From Clostridiales bacterium (GTDB taxonomy: Bacteria; Bacillota; Clostridia; Christensenellales; CAG-1252), in contig DMCI01000048.1 in the NCBI GenBank assembly GCA_003445835.1, positions 1-12,532 on the forward strand: a stretch of DNA of 12,532 bases, given 5' to 3'. Below the pieces are notes generated by a model. The model saw only the letters and a list, made by a program, of their open reading frames with translations, did no database searches and was not told the DNA's origin. Both the position numbers and the translations under genes were made by a program. Each line of letters opens with the position of its first letter. The first letter of the stretch is position 1. Positions 1 to 6,958 of this stretch are shown here, piece after piece.

Positions 1-171
1 AACATCCATCCGAAGTTTGGCGCTACTGCTAAAACCGATGTCACAAATTACTTCACGATCTTGAAGGCGTTCAAGGCGCCCCTCATCGGCGGCGACCTGC
101 CTGATGACGACTTCTACTACGTAGACGAAGGACTGGAAAACTACGTTCCTACCGTGAAAGCGGCTGCATAA
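1..171 (+). CDS. ABC importer substrate-binding protein, C-terminal end (5' truncated)
   Basis: Frame 1 is open from the first base to a TAA at 169-171, giving 56 residues of a protein that begins outside the window. The tail contains the stretch IGGDLPDDDFYYVDEGLE, resembling the C-terminus of NMT1/SsuA-like periplasmic-type binding proteins, which often end with an IGG-LPDD-FYY segment. The gene stops 10 bases before the permease start, and the ATPase gene follows, so this is the expected binding-protein slot of an ABC importer. In a Gram-positive cell it would be a lipoprotein delivering ligand to the permease, but the signal peptide and lipobox are outside the window. The ligand cannot be told from this fragment; thiamine precursors, sulfonates and related small molecules are typical for the family. 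The identification rests on the tail sequence plus gene order. Confidence 0.72.
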   Translation, partial: NIHPKFGATAKTDVTNYFTILKAFKAPLIGGDLPDDDFYYVDEGLENYVPTVKAAA

Positions 172-181
172 CAAGGAGAAA

Positions 182-952
182 ATGGACAAAAAACGCATTG
201 CCCTAAATATCGCGGCACCCCTTTGCGGGCTTGCTGCGTTCATCGTGATTTGGTTTATTGCTTCGGCGGCGATCGGAGTATCTATTATTCTGCCGTCGCC
301 AAGCGAGACCATCGTAAAATTCTTTGCTCTCTTTGCGGAAAAAGGATTTTATCTCGCGGTAGGGCGCACCCTTGGGCGGGCGGTCTTAAGTTTTTTGATC
401 GCTTTCGTTGCCGCGTGTTTGTTTGCGTTTTTGTCCAAACTATCCCTTTTCTTCAAAAAAGCGTTTGCCCCCATCGCGGTCATCATGCGCGTGATGCCCA
501 CGATCTCGGTCATTTTGCTTGTCTTAATTTGGTTTAAGAGCAACGTTTCGCCGTACGTTATCACTTTCCTCGTCATCTTTCCGATGCTGTATCGGGTGGT
601 GACGGACGCCGCTGACGGGGTGGATCCCGCTCTCCTTGAGATGACAAAAGCCTTTAGGCTTTCGTGCGGGAAGCGGTTTTTTAACTTTTATCTTCCCGAA
701 ATGCTTCCGCCGGTCTTGACGGGCGCGAGCATCACGTTGTCCTTCTCGGTCAAACTGACCGTCGCTGCCGAGGTGCTTGCCTTTACCGCTGACAGTATCG
801 GGCGATATATGAAGCAAACCTCGGCGTATATCGAAACGTCAAAGTTGCTTGCCTGGACGGTGGTAGCCATTTTGTTGGGGTTTTTGCTTGAAGGACTTTT
901 ACTTCTTGTGAAAAAACTTTTGGTCAGGAGGTATCATGGAAAACAGTCTTGA
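182..952 (+). CDS. ABC transporter permease, SsuC/TauC-like
   Basis: This 256-residue integral membrane protein matches the usual length of single-domain permeases of the SsuC/TauC/ThiX type. Hydrophobic segments are visible near residues 10-32, 66-84, 98-118, 124-140, 185-202 and 223-245. Between the last two pairs lies the cytoplasmic coupling loop, around residues 152-172 (LEMTKAFRLSCGKRFFNFYLP), corresponding to the EAA motif that docks on the ATPase. An AAGGAG Shine-Dalgarno at 173-178 sits 3 bases before the ATG, which is short but is the only good signal. The gene lies 10 bases after the binding-protein stop and overlaps the ATPase gene by 17 bases, so the three are co-translated. It should form the membrane pore of the importer as a homodimer. 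Substrate is not predictable from the permease; family-level confidence is high. Confidence 0.9.
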   Translation: MDKKRIALNIAAPLCGLAAFIVIWFIASAAIGVSIILPSPSETIVKFFALFAEKGFYLAVGRTLGRAVLSFLIAFVAACLFAFLSKLSLFFKKAFAPIAVIMRVMPTISVILLVLIWFKSNVSPYVITFLVIFPMLYRVVTDAADGVDPALLEMTKAFRLSCGKRFFNFYLPEMLPPVLTGASITLSFSVKLTVAAEVLAFTADSIGRYMKQTSAYIETSKLLAWTVVAILLGFLLEGLLLLVKKLLVRRYHGKQS

Positions 953-1640
953 TATAAAAAACCTCTCCGTCCGTTTTGGGGAGAAGGTGGTTTTCGATGA
1001 TTTTTCTTTGACCTTGCCTAAAGGCAAGATTTCTTGCGTTTTGGGTCCTTCGGGAGCGGGCAAAACAACTTTGCTGAAAGCGCTTTCCGGCTTACTTCCT
1101 TGTGAGGGCTTCACGCCGCCCAAGTGCTCCTTTATCTTTCAAGATCACAGGCTTTTACCCTATTTGACGGCGCTGGATAATTTGGCGCTTGTGTTGGACG
1201 GTAACAAAACGCAACGAAGAGAAAAAGCTCGCAAGATGCTTGCGGATATGGAATTGTCTGATGCTGCCGACCTTTATCCCACCGAACTTTCGGGTGGTAT
1301 GACGCAACGCGTTGCGATCGCAAGAGGGCTTTTGTTTGACGCTGATCTTCTTTTGATGGACGAACCTTTCAAAGGACTTGACCTCGCTTTGCAGGAAAGA
1401 TTGGTCAAGTATTTCGTCAAGCATTGGGAGGAGAGCCGTCGCACGACGGTCTTCGTCACGCACAGCATTTTGGAAGCCATCCTCGTTGCGGATAAGATCT
1501 TTGTCATGGACAAAGGGGAAGAGGGTGCAAAGATTGTTTATCAAAAAGAATTCGACCTTCCGCGGGAAAGACGCGCGCTCGGCGATCCCGAGGTGGACGC
1601 GCTTCGCAAAGAACTTCACGATCTGTTGGTAACTCTTTAA
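936..1640 (+). CDS. ABC transporter ATP-binding protein, SsuB/TauB-like
   Basis: This 234-residue ABC ATPase has every core motif: Walker A GPSGAGKTT at residues 37-45, Q-loop glutamine at 69 (FIFQDHRLLPYLT), signature LSGGM at 118-122, Walker B LLLMDEP at 138-144 followed by the D-loop KGLD, and switch histidine 176 in VFVTHS. The signature has Met where most homologues have Gln or Glu, which also occurs in this family. The ATG at 936 lies inside the end of the permease gene (17-base overlap) and is preceded by an AGGAGG Shine-Dalgarno about 6 bases upstream. It powers the importer encoded just upstream. The C-terminal 40 residues are charged and carry no extra regulatory domain. Its TAA stop (1638-1640) overlaps the stop of the opposite-strand gene that follows. 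Confidence 0.93.
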   Translation: MENSLDIKNLSVRFGEKVVFDDFSLTLPKGKISCVLGPSGAGKTTLLKALSGLLPCEGFTPPKCSFIFQDHRLLPYLTALDNLALVLDGNKTQRREKARKMLADMELSDAADLYPTELSGGMTQRVAIARGLLFDADLLLMDEPFKGLDLALQERLVKYFVKHWEESRRTTVFVTHSILEAILVADKIFVMDKGEEGAKIVYQKEFDLPRERRALGDPEVDALRKELHDLLVTL

Positions 1641-1918
1641 TCTTTGGTGATCATTTCCACAACGGATTTGAGTCTTTGACGTTGTTCCTCGTTTAACATC
1701 GGCGCTACGCTTTGAGCAAAACGCGTTATCTGCGTCTTGTCAAGGGTGCCGTTTTGCTTGCCTTGCGAGGCGGTTTTCAAAATCTCTCCCAAAAGTTCGG
1801 AATCGCTCTTTTTGGCGTATTCTTCCGCAGTTTTTCGGATATTATCCCTCTGGTTTTCATTTTGAGTAAAAGGTTCCGATTGTGTTTTACGGTTGCGTTT
1901 GAAAGATTGAAAATCCAT
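1637..1918 (-). CDS. Small hypothetical protein (93 aa), charged and helical
   Basis: I do not recognise this protein with confidence. It has 93 residues, a very polar N-terminal third rich in Arg, Lys, Asn and Gln, then a predicted helical segment near residues 27-50 (AEEYAKKSDSELLGEILKTAS), a short Gly/Asn linker, and a C-terminal amphipathic helix with APMLNEEQRQRLKSVVEMI. No signal peptide, membrane segment or cysteine is visible. The C-terminal pattern of a helix led by Pro and rich in Glu, Gln and Arg recalls small uncharacterised clostridial proteins, but that is an impression only. The gene is real rather than a shadow: on the minus strand an AAAAGGAG Shine-Dalgarno (1928-1935) lies 9 bases before the ATG, and a TATAAT box sits further upstream. 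It is divergent from the 108-residue gene at 1982 and convergent with the ABC ATPase gene, sharing 4 bases at the stop codons. Confidence 0.72.
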   Translation of the reverse strand: MDFQSFKRNRKTQSEPFTQNENQRDNIRKTAEEYAKKSDSELLGEILKTASQGKQNGTLDKTQITRFAQSVAPMLNEEQRQRLKSVVEMITKD

Positions 1919-1981
1919 TTTTTTTCACTCCTTTTCACTCAATTATATTGCCGATGCATATACAAATGTTACGGAGGGGTT
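1919..1981. promoter_or_regulatory. Divergent promoter region between two small hypothetical genes
   Basis: This 63-bp gap must hold the 5' signals of both flanking genes. For the leftward gene a perfect TATAAT is read on the minus strand at 1942-1947, about 24 bases from its ATG, but no good -35 is visible; GTAACA at a 19-base spacing is the nearest match. For the rightward gene TATACA at 1959-1964 is a possible -10, again without a clear -35. The gap also contains the direct repeat TTTTCACTC twice (1922-1930 and 1932-1940), exactly one helical turn apart and overlapping the leftward Shine-Dalgarno. The rightward Shine-Dalgarno GGAGGGG is at 1973-1979. Divergent transcription is certain from gene orientation; the exact promoter boxes are tentative. 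Confidence 0.4.
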
Positions 1982-2308
1982 ATGGATCTTGGTTTTTTAT
2001 CCGGTTTGCTCGGAAAAGGGGAAAACAACACAGCTTTGACGATGCTTTTGCCGCTGCTTCTTGGCAAAAACGCATCTTCGGGCGGCTTTGGCGGGATCGG
2101 GGATATTCTTTGCGGACTTTTGAACAAAAAACCGACCAAAGAAAGCGGTTTTCCGCCTTTGTTCGGTGAAAACGGGGATAGAGGATCGGATCAAAACCCC
2201 TTGTTTGCTATGCTCGGCGATCTTATCGGCGCGTCGAAAAACGAGAAGACTGCCCCAAAACCGCAAACGGAATATCCGTATGAATTGCAATATAACCGTC
2301 CCCTTTGA
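1982..2308 (+). CDS. Small hypothetical protein (108 aa), Gly/Leu-rich
   Basis: I do not recognise this protein. It has 108 residues with a Leu/Gly-rich N-terminal half: LSGLLGK near residues 6-12, a short hydrophobic patch TMLLPLLLG at 20-28, a Gly-rich linker at 33-40, and CGLLNKKP at 44-51. A similar short hydrophobic stretch, PLFAMLGDLIG, recurs at 73-83, and the tail is polar and Pro/Tyr-containing. The hydrophobic patches look too short for a confident membrane span, although one marginal helix at 16-28 is possible. The start is ATG 1982, chosen because GGAGGGG lies at 1973-1979; the frame stays open upstream to 1712, but that part runs antisense through the 93-residue gene and lacks a ribosome site. 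It is divergent from that gene, and the two may belong together. No terminator is obvious after it. Confidence 0.68.
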   Translation: MDLGFLSGLLGKGENNTALTMLLPLLLGKNASSGGFGGIGDILCGLLNKKPTKESGFPPLFGENGDRGSDQNPLFAMLGDLIGASKNEKTAPKPQTEYPYELQYNRPL

Positions 2309-2363
2309 ACTTCTTTCGTTTGAAAAAATGAGCGTTAACCTTTCATAAATCTTAAATTAGTAC

Positions 2364-2392
2364 TTTTCAAAAACCACAACATATGGTATAAT
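2364..2392 (+). promoter_or_regulatory. Housekeeping (sigma-A) promoter for the topoisomerase operon
   Basis: A perfect TATAAT at 2387-2392 is preceded by TGG, giving an extended -10 (TGn). A weak -35, TTTTCA at 2364-2369, is spaced 17 bases upstream. Transcription would begin near 2399, leaving a leader of about 36 bases that carries the GGAGGGG Shine-Dalgarno at 2424-2430. The intergenic region (2309-2434) is AT-rich and shows no riboswitch-like fold. Confidence 0.7.
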
Positions 2393-2434
2393 AATGTCGA
2401 TTTTATTTCCAAATATCGGTTTTGGAGGGGTCTT

Positions 2435-4405
2435 GTGAGCAAAGAATACAACGCAAAAGACATACAAGTCCTGGAAGGATTGGAGGCAGTCCGTCTTCGT
2501 CCCGGTATGTATATCGGTACAACCGGCGCCAAAGGTCTGCATCACATTTTGTGGGAGATCGTCGATAACTCTCTTGATGAGATCTGCAACGGATTCGGTA
2601 CCCGCGTTGACATCGTCATTTATCCCGACGGCAGCATCAGCGTCGAGGACGACGGTCGCGGTATCCCTGTGGACAAGCATCCTACGCTTGGTATCAGCGG
2701 TGTGGAAGTAGTCTTCACCCAGTTGCACGCAGGCGGCAAATTCAACAACGACAACTATACGTTCTCCGGCGGTTTGCACGGCGTCGGCGCTTCGGTCACC
2801 AACGCGTTGTCCGAGTGGCTTGACGTTACAATCCGCAAGGATGGCAAGGTGTACAAGCAGGAATTCCACTCGCCCGAAGTGGACGGCAAGATCAAAAGCG
2901 GTATTCCTCGTACGCCTCTTATTGAAACGGGCGAGAAGACCAAGACGCACGGTACTTTGGTCCGCTTTATGCCGGACAAGCGCGTTTTCGGCAAGGAGCT
3001 TTTCAGCTATCAAACCATCGTCGCTCACGTGCAGGAACAAGCCTTTTTGAATAAGGGCATCACCATCACCGTTGAAGACAAACGTCAGTTGGACGATGAC
3101 CTTAACAGCTTAAAATCTTCTTTCTGTTACGATCGCGGTCTGAGTGATTTCGTCAAATATTTGAACGATGGCAAGGAGCCGCTTTTCCCCGAGCCCATTG
3201 AGTTTGAAGTTACGCAAGATCGCTTTTACTTAGGGCTTTCGATGCAACACACGGGCGCCTATACCGAGAGTATCTTCTCGTACGTAAACAGCATTCCGAC
3301 CACCGAAGGCGGTACGCACGAAGTCGGTTTCAAGAGCGCGCTCACAAAGGTAATGAATGATTACGGCAGGAAGCGTGGCTTGATCAAGGACAAAGATCCC
3401 AACTTGCAGGGCGAGGACTTCCGCGAAGGTTTGACTTGCGTTTTGTCCATTCGTATGCAAAACGTGCAGTTTGAAGGTCAGACAAAGACCAAACTTGGCA
3501 ACCCGGAGATCCGTCCGCTGGTGGAAAGCTTGGTGATGGAAAAGCTGGACGCCTATCTTTCCGAAAAGAAACACTTTGAAGTAGGCGACAGGATCATCGA
3601 AAAAGCTCTCGGTGCGGCGAAGGTCAGAGAAGCGGGCAAAAAAGCAAAGGAACTTGCTCGTCAAAAGAACAACGCCAATACCAATATGTTGATCGGTAAG
3701 CTTGCAAACTGCAGCGGCAGGAAGCCGGAACTCAACGAATTGTTTATCGTTGAGGGCGACAGTGCAGGCGGCAGCGCAAAACAAGGACGCGACAGACGCT
3801 TCCAAGCGATCTTACCTCTTAGAGGTAAGCCGATCAATGCGGAAAAGAAGAGGATCGACCAACTTCTTTCCAACGAGGAGATTTGCACGATCATCAGCGC
3901 GCTCGGCGCAAACTTCGATACGGAATTCAACGTCAATGCCTTGAAGTTCGGCAAGGTCATCATCCTCGCCGATGCCGACCAGGACGGCGCGCACATTCGC
4001 TCGATTTTGTTGACTTTCTTCTTCCGCTATATGAAAGAACTTATTACGGACGGACACCTTTATATCGGTATGCCTCCGCTCTTTAAGGTGGAAAAGAAGG
4101 ACGTCGTCCGTTATGCTTACGACGACTCGGCGCTGGATCAGATTATTGAAGAAGTGGGCAGAAATTACAAATTGCAACGCTACAAAGGCTTGGGCGAAAT
4201 GAATCCCGAGCAACTTTGGGAAACTACCTTGAACCCCGAAACGCGTTGCTTGACGAGGGTCTCCATCGAAGATGCCGCCTCGGCGGATCGTTTGATCACC
4301 ACGTTGATGGGGGACAACGTCGACGCCCGTAAGGCTTATATTTATCAGTATGCCAACTTCAATCGCAAGGATGAAGTTGAGAAGAAGGGTTACTTGAATG
4401 TCTGA
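2435..4405 (+). CDS. parE: Type IIA topoisomerase B subunit (topoisomerase IV ParE / GyrB family)
   Basis: This 656-residue ATPase subunit has the full family layout. The GHKL ATP site shows EIVDNSLDE (41-49, catalytic Glu and Mg-binding Asn45), EDDGRGIP (71-78) and GGLHGVGA (112-119). A transducer domain follows, including the QFEGQTKTKLG segment. The TOPRIM domain carries EGDSAGG with Glu440 and DADQDGA with Asp513, Asp515 and Asp517, which hold the cleavage-site metals. The C-terminal QRYKGLGEMNPEQLWETT motif contacts the A subunit. The start is GTG 2435, 4 bases after GGAGGGG. GyrB and ParE are hard to separate. I favour ParE because the GRDRRFQAILPLRGKPINAEK region is ParE-like, the partner lacks a GyrA box, and the genes form an overlapping pair away from dnaA-recF. 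It would power decatenation with the downstream subunit. Symbol is moderately sure; family is certain. Confidence 0.9.
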   Translation: MSKEYNAKDIQVLEGLEAVRLRPGMYIGTTGAKGLHHILWEIVDNSLDEICNGFGTRVDIVIYPDGSISVEDDGRGIPVDKHPTLGISGVEVVFTQLHAGGKFNNDNYTFSGGLHGVGASVTNALSEWLDVTIRKDGKVYKQEFHSPEVDGKIKSGIPRTPLIETGEKTKTHGTLVRFMPDKRVFGKELFSYQTIVAHVQEQAFLNKGITITVEDKRQLDDDLNSLKSSFCYDRGLSDFVKYLNDGKEPLFPEPIEFEVTQDRFYLGLSMQHTGAYTESIFSYVNSIPTTEGGTHEVGFKSALTKVMNDYGRKRGLIKDKDPNLQGEDFREGLTCVLSIRMQNVQFEGQTKTKLGNPEIRPLVESLVMEKLDAYLSEKKHFEVGDRIIEKALGAAKVREAGKKAKELARQKNNANTNMLIGKLANCSGRKPELNELFIVEGDSAGGSAKQGRDRRFQAILPLRGKPINAEKKRIDQLLSNEEICTIISALGANFDTEFNVNALKFGKVIILADADQDGAHIRSILLTFFFRYMKELITDGHLYIGMPPLFKVEKKDVVRYAYDDSALDQIIEEVGRNYKLQRYKGLGEMNPEQLWETTLNPETRCLTRVSIEDAASADRLITTLMGDNVDARKAYIYQYANFNRKDEVEKKGYLNV

Positions 4406-6872
4406 AGAGATCAAAAACGAGAATAACGAAAACAGCGGTAACGAAAGAATTTACGAAAAAACCGTCGAACAGGTAATGCACGAGTCGATGATCCCCTTCT
4501 CGGAGTACGTGATCCTCGATCGCGCGCTTCCTCGCGTGGAAGACGGCTTAAAGCCCGTTCAGCGCAGGATCCTGTACAGCATGTACGAACTGGGACTTAC
4601 GCACGACAAACCGCATAAGAAATGCGCGCGTATCGTCGGTGAATGTTTGGGTAAATACCATCCGCACGGCGATACCTCCGTCTACGACGCTTTGGTCAGG
4701 TTGGCGCAATCCTTCAATATGAGCGAATGCTTGGTCGACGGACACGGAAACTTCGGCTCGGTAGACGGCGACGGCGCGGCGGCGATGCGTTATACCGAAG
4801 CGCGTCTTGCGCCCATCGCGCAGGAAATGCTCCGTGATCTGGATAAGGATACCGTTACTTTCAGCTTAAACTTCGACGATAGCTTGAAGGAACCGGATAT
4901 GCTTCCGGGCAGGTTCCCCAATCTCCTCGTCAACGGCGCGTCCGGTATCGCGGTCGGTTTGGCAACCAAGATCCCCACGCATAACATCACCGAAGTGATC
5001 GACGGTGCGGTGGCGATGATCGACAATCCGCATATCAAACTTGACGAGTTGATGAACTTTATCAAAGGCCCCGATTTCCCGACGGGGGGTATCATTTACC
5101 AGTCCGACGACCTGAAACAGGCGTACGAAACGGGTAAAGGCAGGGTGCAGATCACCGCAAAAATGCATATCGAGCGGGAAGGAGACAAAAAGAGCATCGT
5201 CATTACGGAGTTGCCGTACCAGGTAAACAAATCGCAACTTTTGCTTAAGATCAACGAGCTCAGAGAGAGCAAAAAAGACCCTTACGTGCAGATCGCGGAT
5301 ATCTTGGATGAGTCGGATAGGCAAGGACTTCGCGCGACCATTAAACTGAAAAGGGACGCCGATCCCGATCGTATCGTTAAGCTTCTTTTGAAGCACACCG
5401 ACTTGCAGATCAACTTTGGTATCAATATGGTCGTCATTGCGGACGGCAAGCCCAAATTGATGGGGCTTAAAGAGATCTTGCGCTACTATTTGGATTATCA
5501 GCGCACCTTGATCCAACGTCGTACCCGTTTTGACCTCAACGCGGCAAAGGAACGCGACGAGATCTTGCGCGGACTTTTGGTCGCTATCCAAAACATCGAC
5601 GAAGTCATTGCCATCATTAAGGGCGCAAGAAACGTGAACGACGCCAAAGACGCTTTGCGCGCGCGCTTCTCTCTTTCGGAAAAGCAAGCCAATGCGATCG
5701 TGGAAATGAAGCTCCGTCGTTTGACAAACCTTGAAACGGACGAAATCATCAGCGAGATCGAAGAACTTCGCGTCAAGATTGACAAACTCACCAAGATCCT
5801 CGGGTCGGCGCGTTTGCAGTATCAAGTTATCAAAGAGGAACTTTTGGATATCAAAAAGCGCTATAAGCGTGCCCGTCGTACAACGATCGTCGATCAAAAC
5901 GGCAAAGAAATGATCGTTTCGGAACTCAAGCCCGAAGAAGCGGAGTCCAAACCCGTCGTCAACGGCGGTATCGTGCTGTTTAAGAACGGCAACTTGAAGT
6001 TCTGCAACCAACGCACACTCGGTGCGGGCGGCAAAAACGTTTTGGGGCTTACCGAAGACGACGTAGTCGTCGATATTTGTTCGATGACTTCGGATAGGAA
6101 TTTCTACGCCTTTACCGACAAAGGCAACGTGGCGAGGATCTGTGCAGCGGATCTGCCCGAACGCTCTTGGAAGGATAAGGGCTTGCCCTTGATCAAAATC
6201 GTGCCGCAGGCGGATAAAGAGGAGCGCGTCGTATCGGTCTTGTGCCTCGACGACAGCGAGAAAGCCAATCCGGAAAACTCCTTGATCTTCTTTACTTCCG
6301 ACGGTATGGCAAAACGCACGTTGAATTCGGAATATATCTCACTTTCCAAAAATTACTTCCAAGCGACGGTGCTGAAAGAGGGCGAAAAAGTCGTCAACGT
6401 ATGTTCTTACGACGCAGGCTCTTCAATGATTTTCGTCACCCGTGACGGTATGGTCTTGAACGCCGAGACCATTGACGTACCCGTACAGGGCAGACGTTCC
6501 TCCGGTGTGAAAGGCATTGCGCTCAACGTCGGAGATCAAGTCGTATTTGCTTCCATCAGTGACGAAAGCGGCGAATTGATCGTCGTCACGGAACTCGGCT
6601 ACGGCAAACGCGTGATTCTTGGGGAATTTGATCAATCCAAGAGATATCGCAAAGGCACCAAAGTGATGGATACCGACCTGTCGCGCGGGCCCATCGTCTT
6701 TGCGGACATTGTACAAATGCCTTATCTCGTGGCGTTCTTCTACGACAACGATGAAAGCGAAGTCGTTCAATCCGAGTTTATAGACATTCAAGGGATCGGC
6801 GATATCGGCGTTTACCTTCCGATGAACCGCAACGCCAGGATCGTTGCCGCCGGCAAGCATCGGACAAACTGA
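4398..6872 (+). CDS. parC: Type IIA topoisomerase A subunit (topoisomerase IV ParC / GyrA family)
   Basis: This 824-residue DNA-cleaving subunit has its catalytic tyrosine at 132 (AAMRYTEARLAP). The quinolone-determining loop GKYHPHGDTSVYDALVR has Thr93 and Asp97 at the positions of E. coli GyrA Ser83 and Asp87. The winged-helix and tower domains are followed by a coiled-coil stretch near 440-500 and a C-terminal beta-pinwheel from about 515. At the place where gyrase carries its QRRGGKG box, residues 538-546 read QRTLGAGGK. A gyrase box is therefore degenerate or absent, and since that box is needed for DNA wrapping, a topoisomerase IV-like decatenase is the better reading. The N-terminal PFSEYVILDRALPRVEDGLKPVQRR also differs from the usual gyrase SSFLDYAMSVIVSRALP form. 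The ATG lies inside the end of parE (8-base overlap) with AAGAAGGG at 4382-4389. A strong terminator follows. It may still be annotated gyrA in databases. Confidence 0.88.
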   Translation: MSEEIKNENNENSGNERIYEKTVEQVMHESMIPFSEYVILDRALPRVEDGLKPVQRRILYSMYELGLTHDKPHKKCARIVGECLGKYHPHGDTSVYDALVRLAQSFNMSECLVDGHGNFGSVDGDGAAAMRYTEARLAPIAQEMLRDLDKDTVTFSLNFDDSLKEPDMLPGRFPNLLVNGASGIAVGLATKIPTHNITEVIDGAVAMIDNPHIKLDELMNFIKGPDFPTGGIIYQSDDLKQAYETGKGRVQITAKMHIEREGDKKSIVITELPYQVNKSQLLLKINELRESKKDPYVQIADILDESDRQGLRATIKLKRDADPDRIVKLLLKHTDLQINFGINMVVIADGKPKLMGLKEILRYYLDYQRTLIQRRTRFDLNAAKERDEILRGLLVAIQNIDEVIAIIKGARNVNDAKDALRARFSLSEKQANAIVEMKLRRLTNLETDEIISEIEELRVKIDKLTKILGSARLQYQVIKEELLDIKKRYKRARRTTIVDQNGKEMIVSELKPEEAESKPVVNGGIVLFKNGNLKFCNQRTLGAGGKNVLGLTEDDVVVDICSMTSDRNFYAFTDKGNVARICAADLPERSWKDKGLPLIKIVPQADKEERVVSVLCLDDSEKANPENSLIFFTSDGMAKRTLNSEYISLSKNYFQATVLKEGEKVVNVCSYDAGSSMIFVTRDGMVLNAETIDVPVQGRRSSGVKGIALNVGDQVVFASISDESGELIVVTELGYGKRVILGEFDQSKRYRKGTKVMDTDLSRGPIVFADIVQMPYLVAFFYDNDESEVVQSEFIDIQGIGDIGVYLPMNRNARIVAAGKHRTN

Positions 6873-6891
6873 AAAATTCTTTTCAAAATGG

Positions 6892-6923
6892 CCTCATTCG
6901 AGTCGTTCGAATGAGGTTTTTTT
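6892..6923 (+). terminator. Intrinsic terminator after parC
   Basis: A perfect 10-bp stem, CCTCATTCGA (6892-6901) with TCGAATGAGG (6907-6916), closes a 5-base loop and is followed by seven T residues (6917-6923). It lies 19 bases after the parC stop, a textbook Rho-independent terminator that separates the topoisomerase operon from the sporulation operon. Confidence 0.95.
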
Positions 6924-6924
6924 G

Positions 6925-6953
6925 TTATACCGAGGGACTTGTCCGCATAGAAT
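6925..6953 (+). promoter_or_regulatory. Candidate sigma-E promoter for the spoIIIA operon
   Basis: TTATACC (6925-6931) and CATAGAAT (6946-6953) are separated by exactly 14 bases. The -10 matches the known sigma-E box CATACAAT at 7 of 8 positions. The -35 keeps the ATA core of the KMATATT-type consensus but not its final TT. Sigma-E is the mother-cell factor that transcribes spoIIIA in Bacillus subtilis, so position and regulon agree. Transcription would start near 6959-6961, at or just beside the first usable ATG. The assignment is inference from motif and context. Confidence 0.55.
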
Positions 6954-6958
6954 GTGGT

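Noticed and set aside
1943..1966. Sigma-E promoter for the 108-residue gene (TTATATT and TATACAAA)
   Set aside because: Both half-sites resemble the consensus, but the spacer is only 9 bases instead of 14-15.
1712..1981. N-terminal extension of the 108-residue gene, making it 198 residues
   Set aside because: The extension is antisense to the 93-residue gene and has no ribosome site, while GGAGGGG sits right before ATG 1982.
2309..2363. Terminator after the 108-residue gene
   Set aside because: No stable stem followed by a T-run was found; the region is simply AT-rich.
4866..6011. Long minus-strand open frame (381 codons) inside parC
   Set aside because: It is a shadow of the conserved parC frame, with no ribosome site or recognisable domain and a composition typical of antisense reading.
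2435..6872. Naming the topoisomerase pair gyrB-gyrA
   Set aside because: The A subunit lacks a GyrA box and the B subunit TOPRIM region is closer to ParE; however, the naming cannot be settled without a phylogeny.
6911..6958. spoIIIAA start at ATG 6911
   Set aside because: The codon is within the 3' arm of the parC terminator and upstream of the candidate sigma-E promoter; the added residues do not look like SpoIIIAA.
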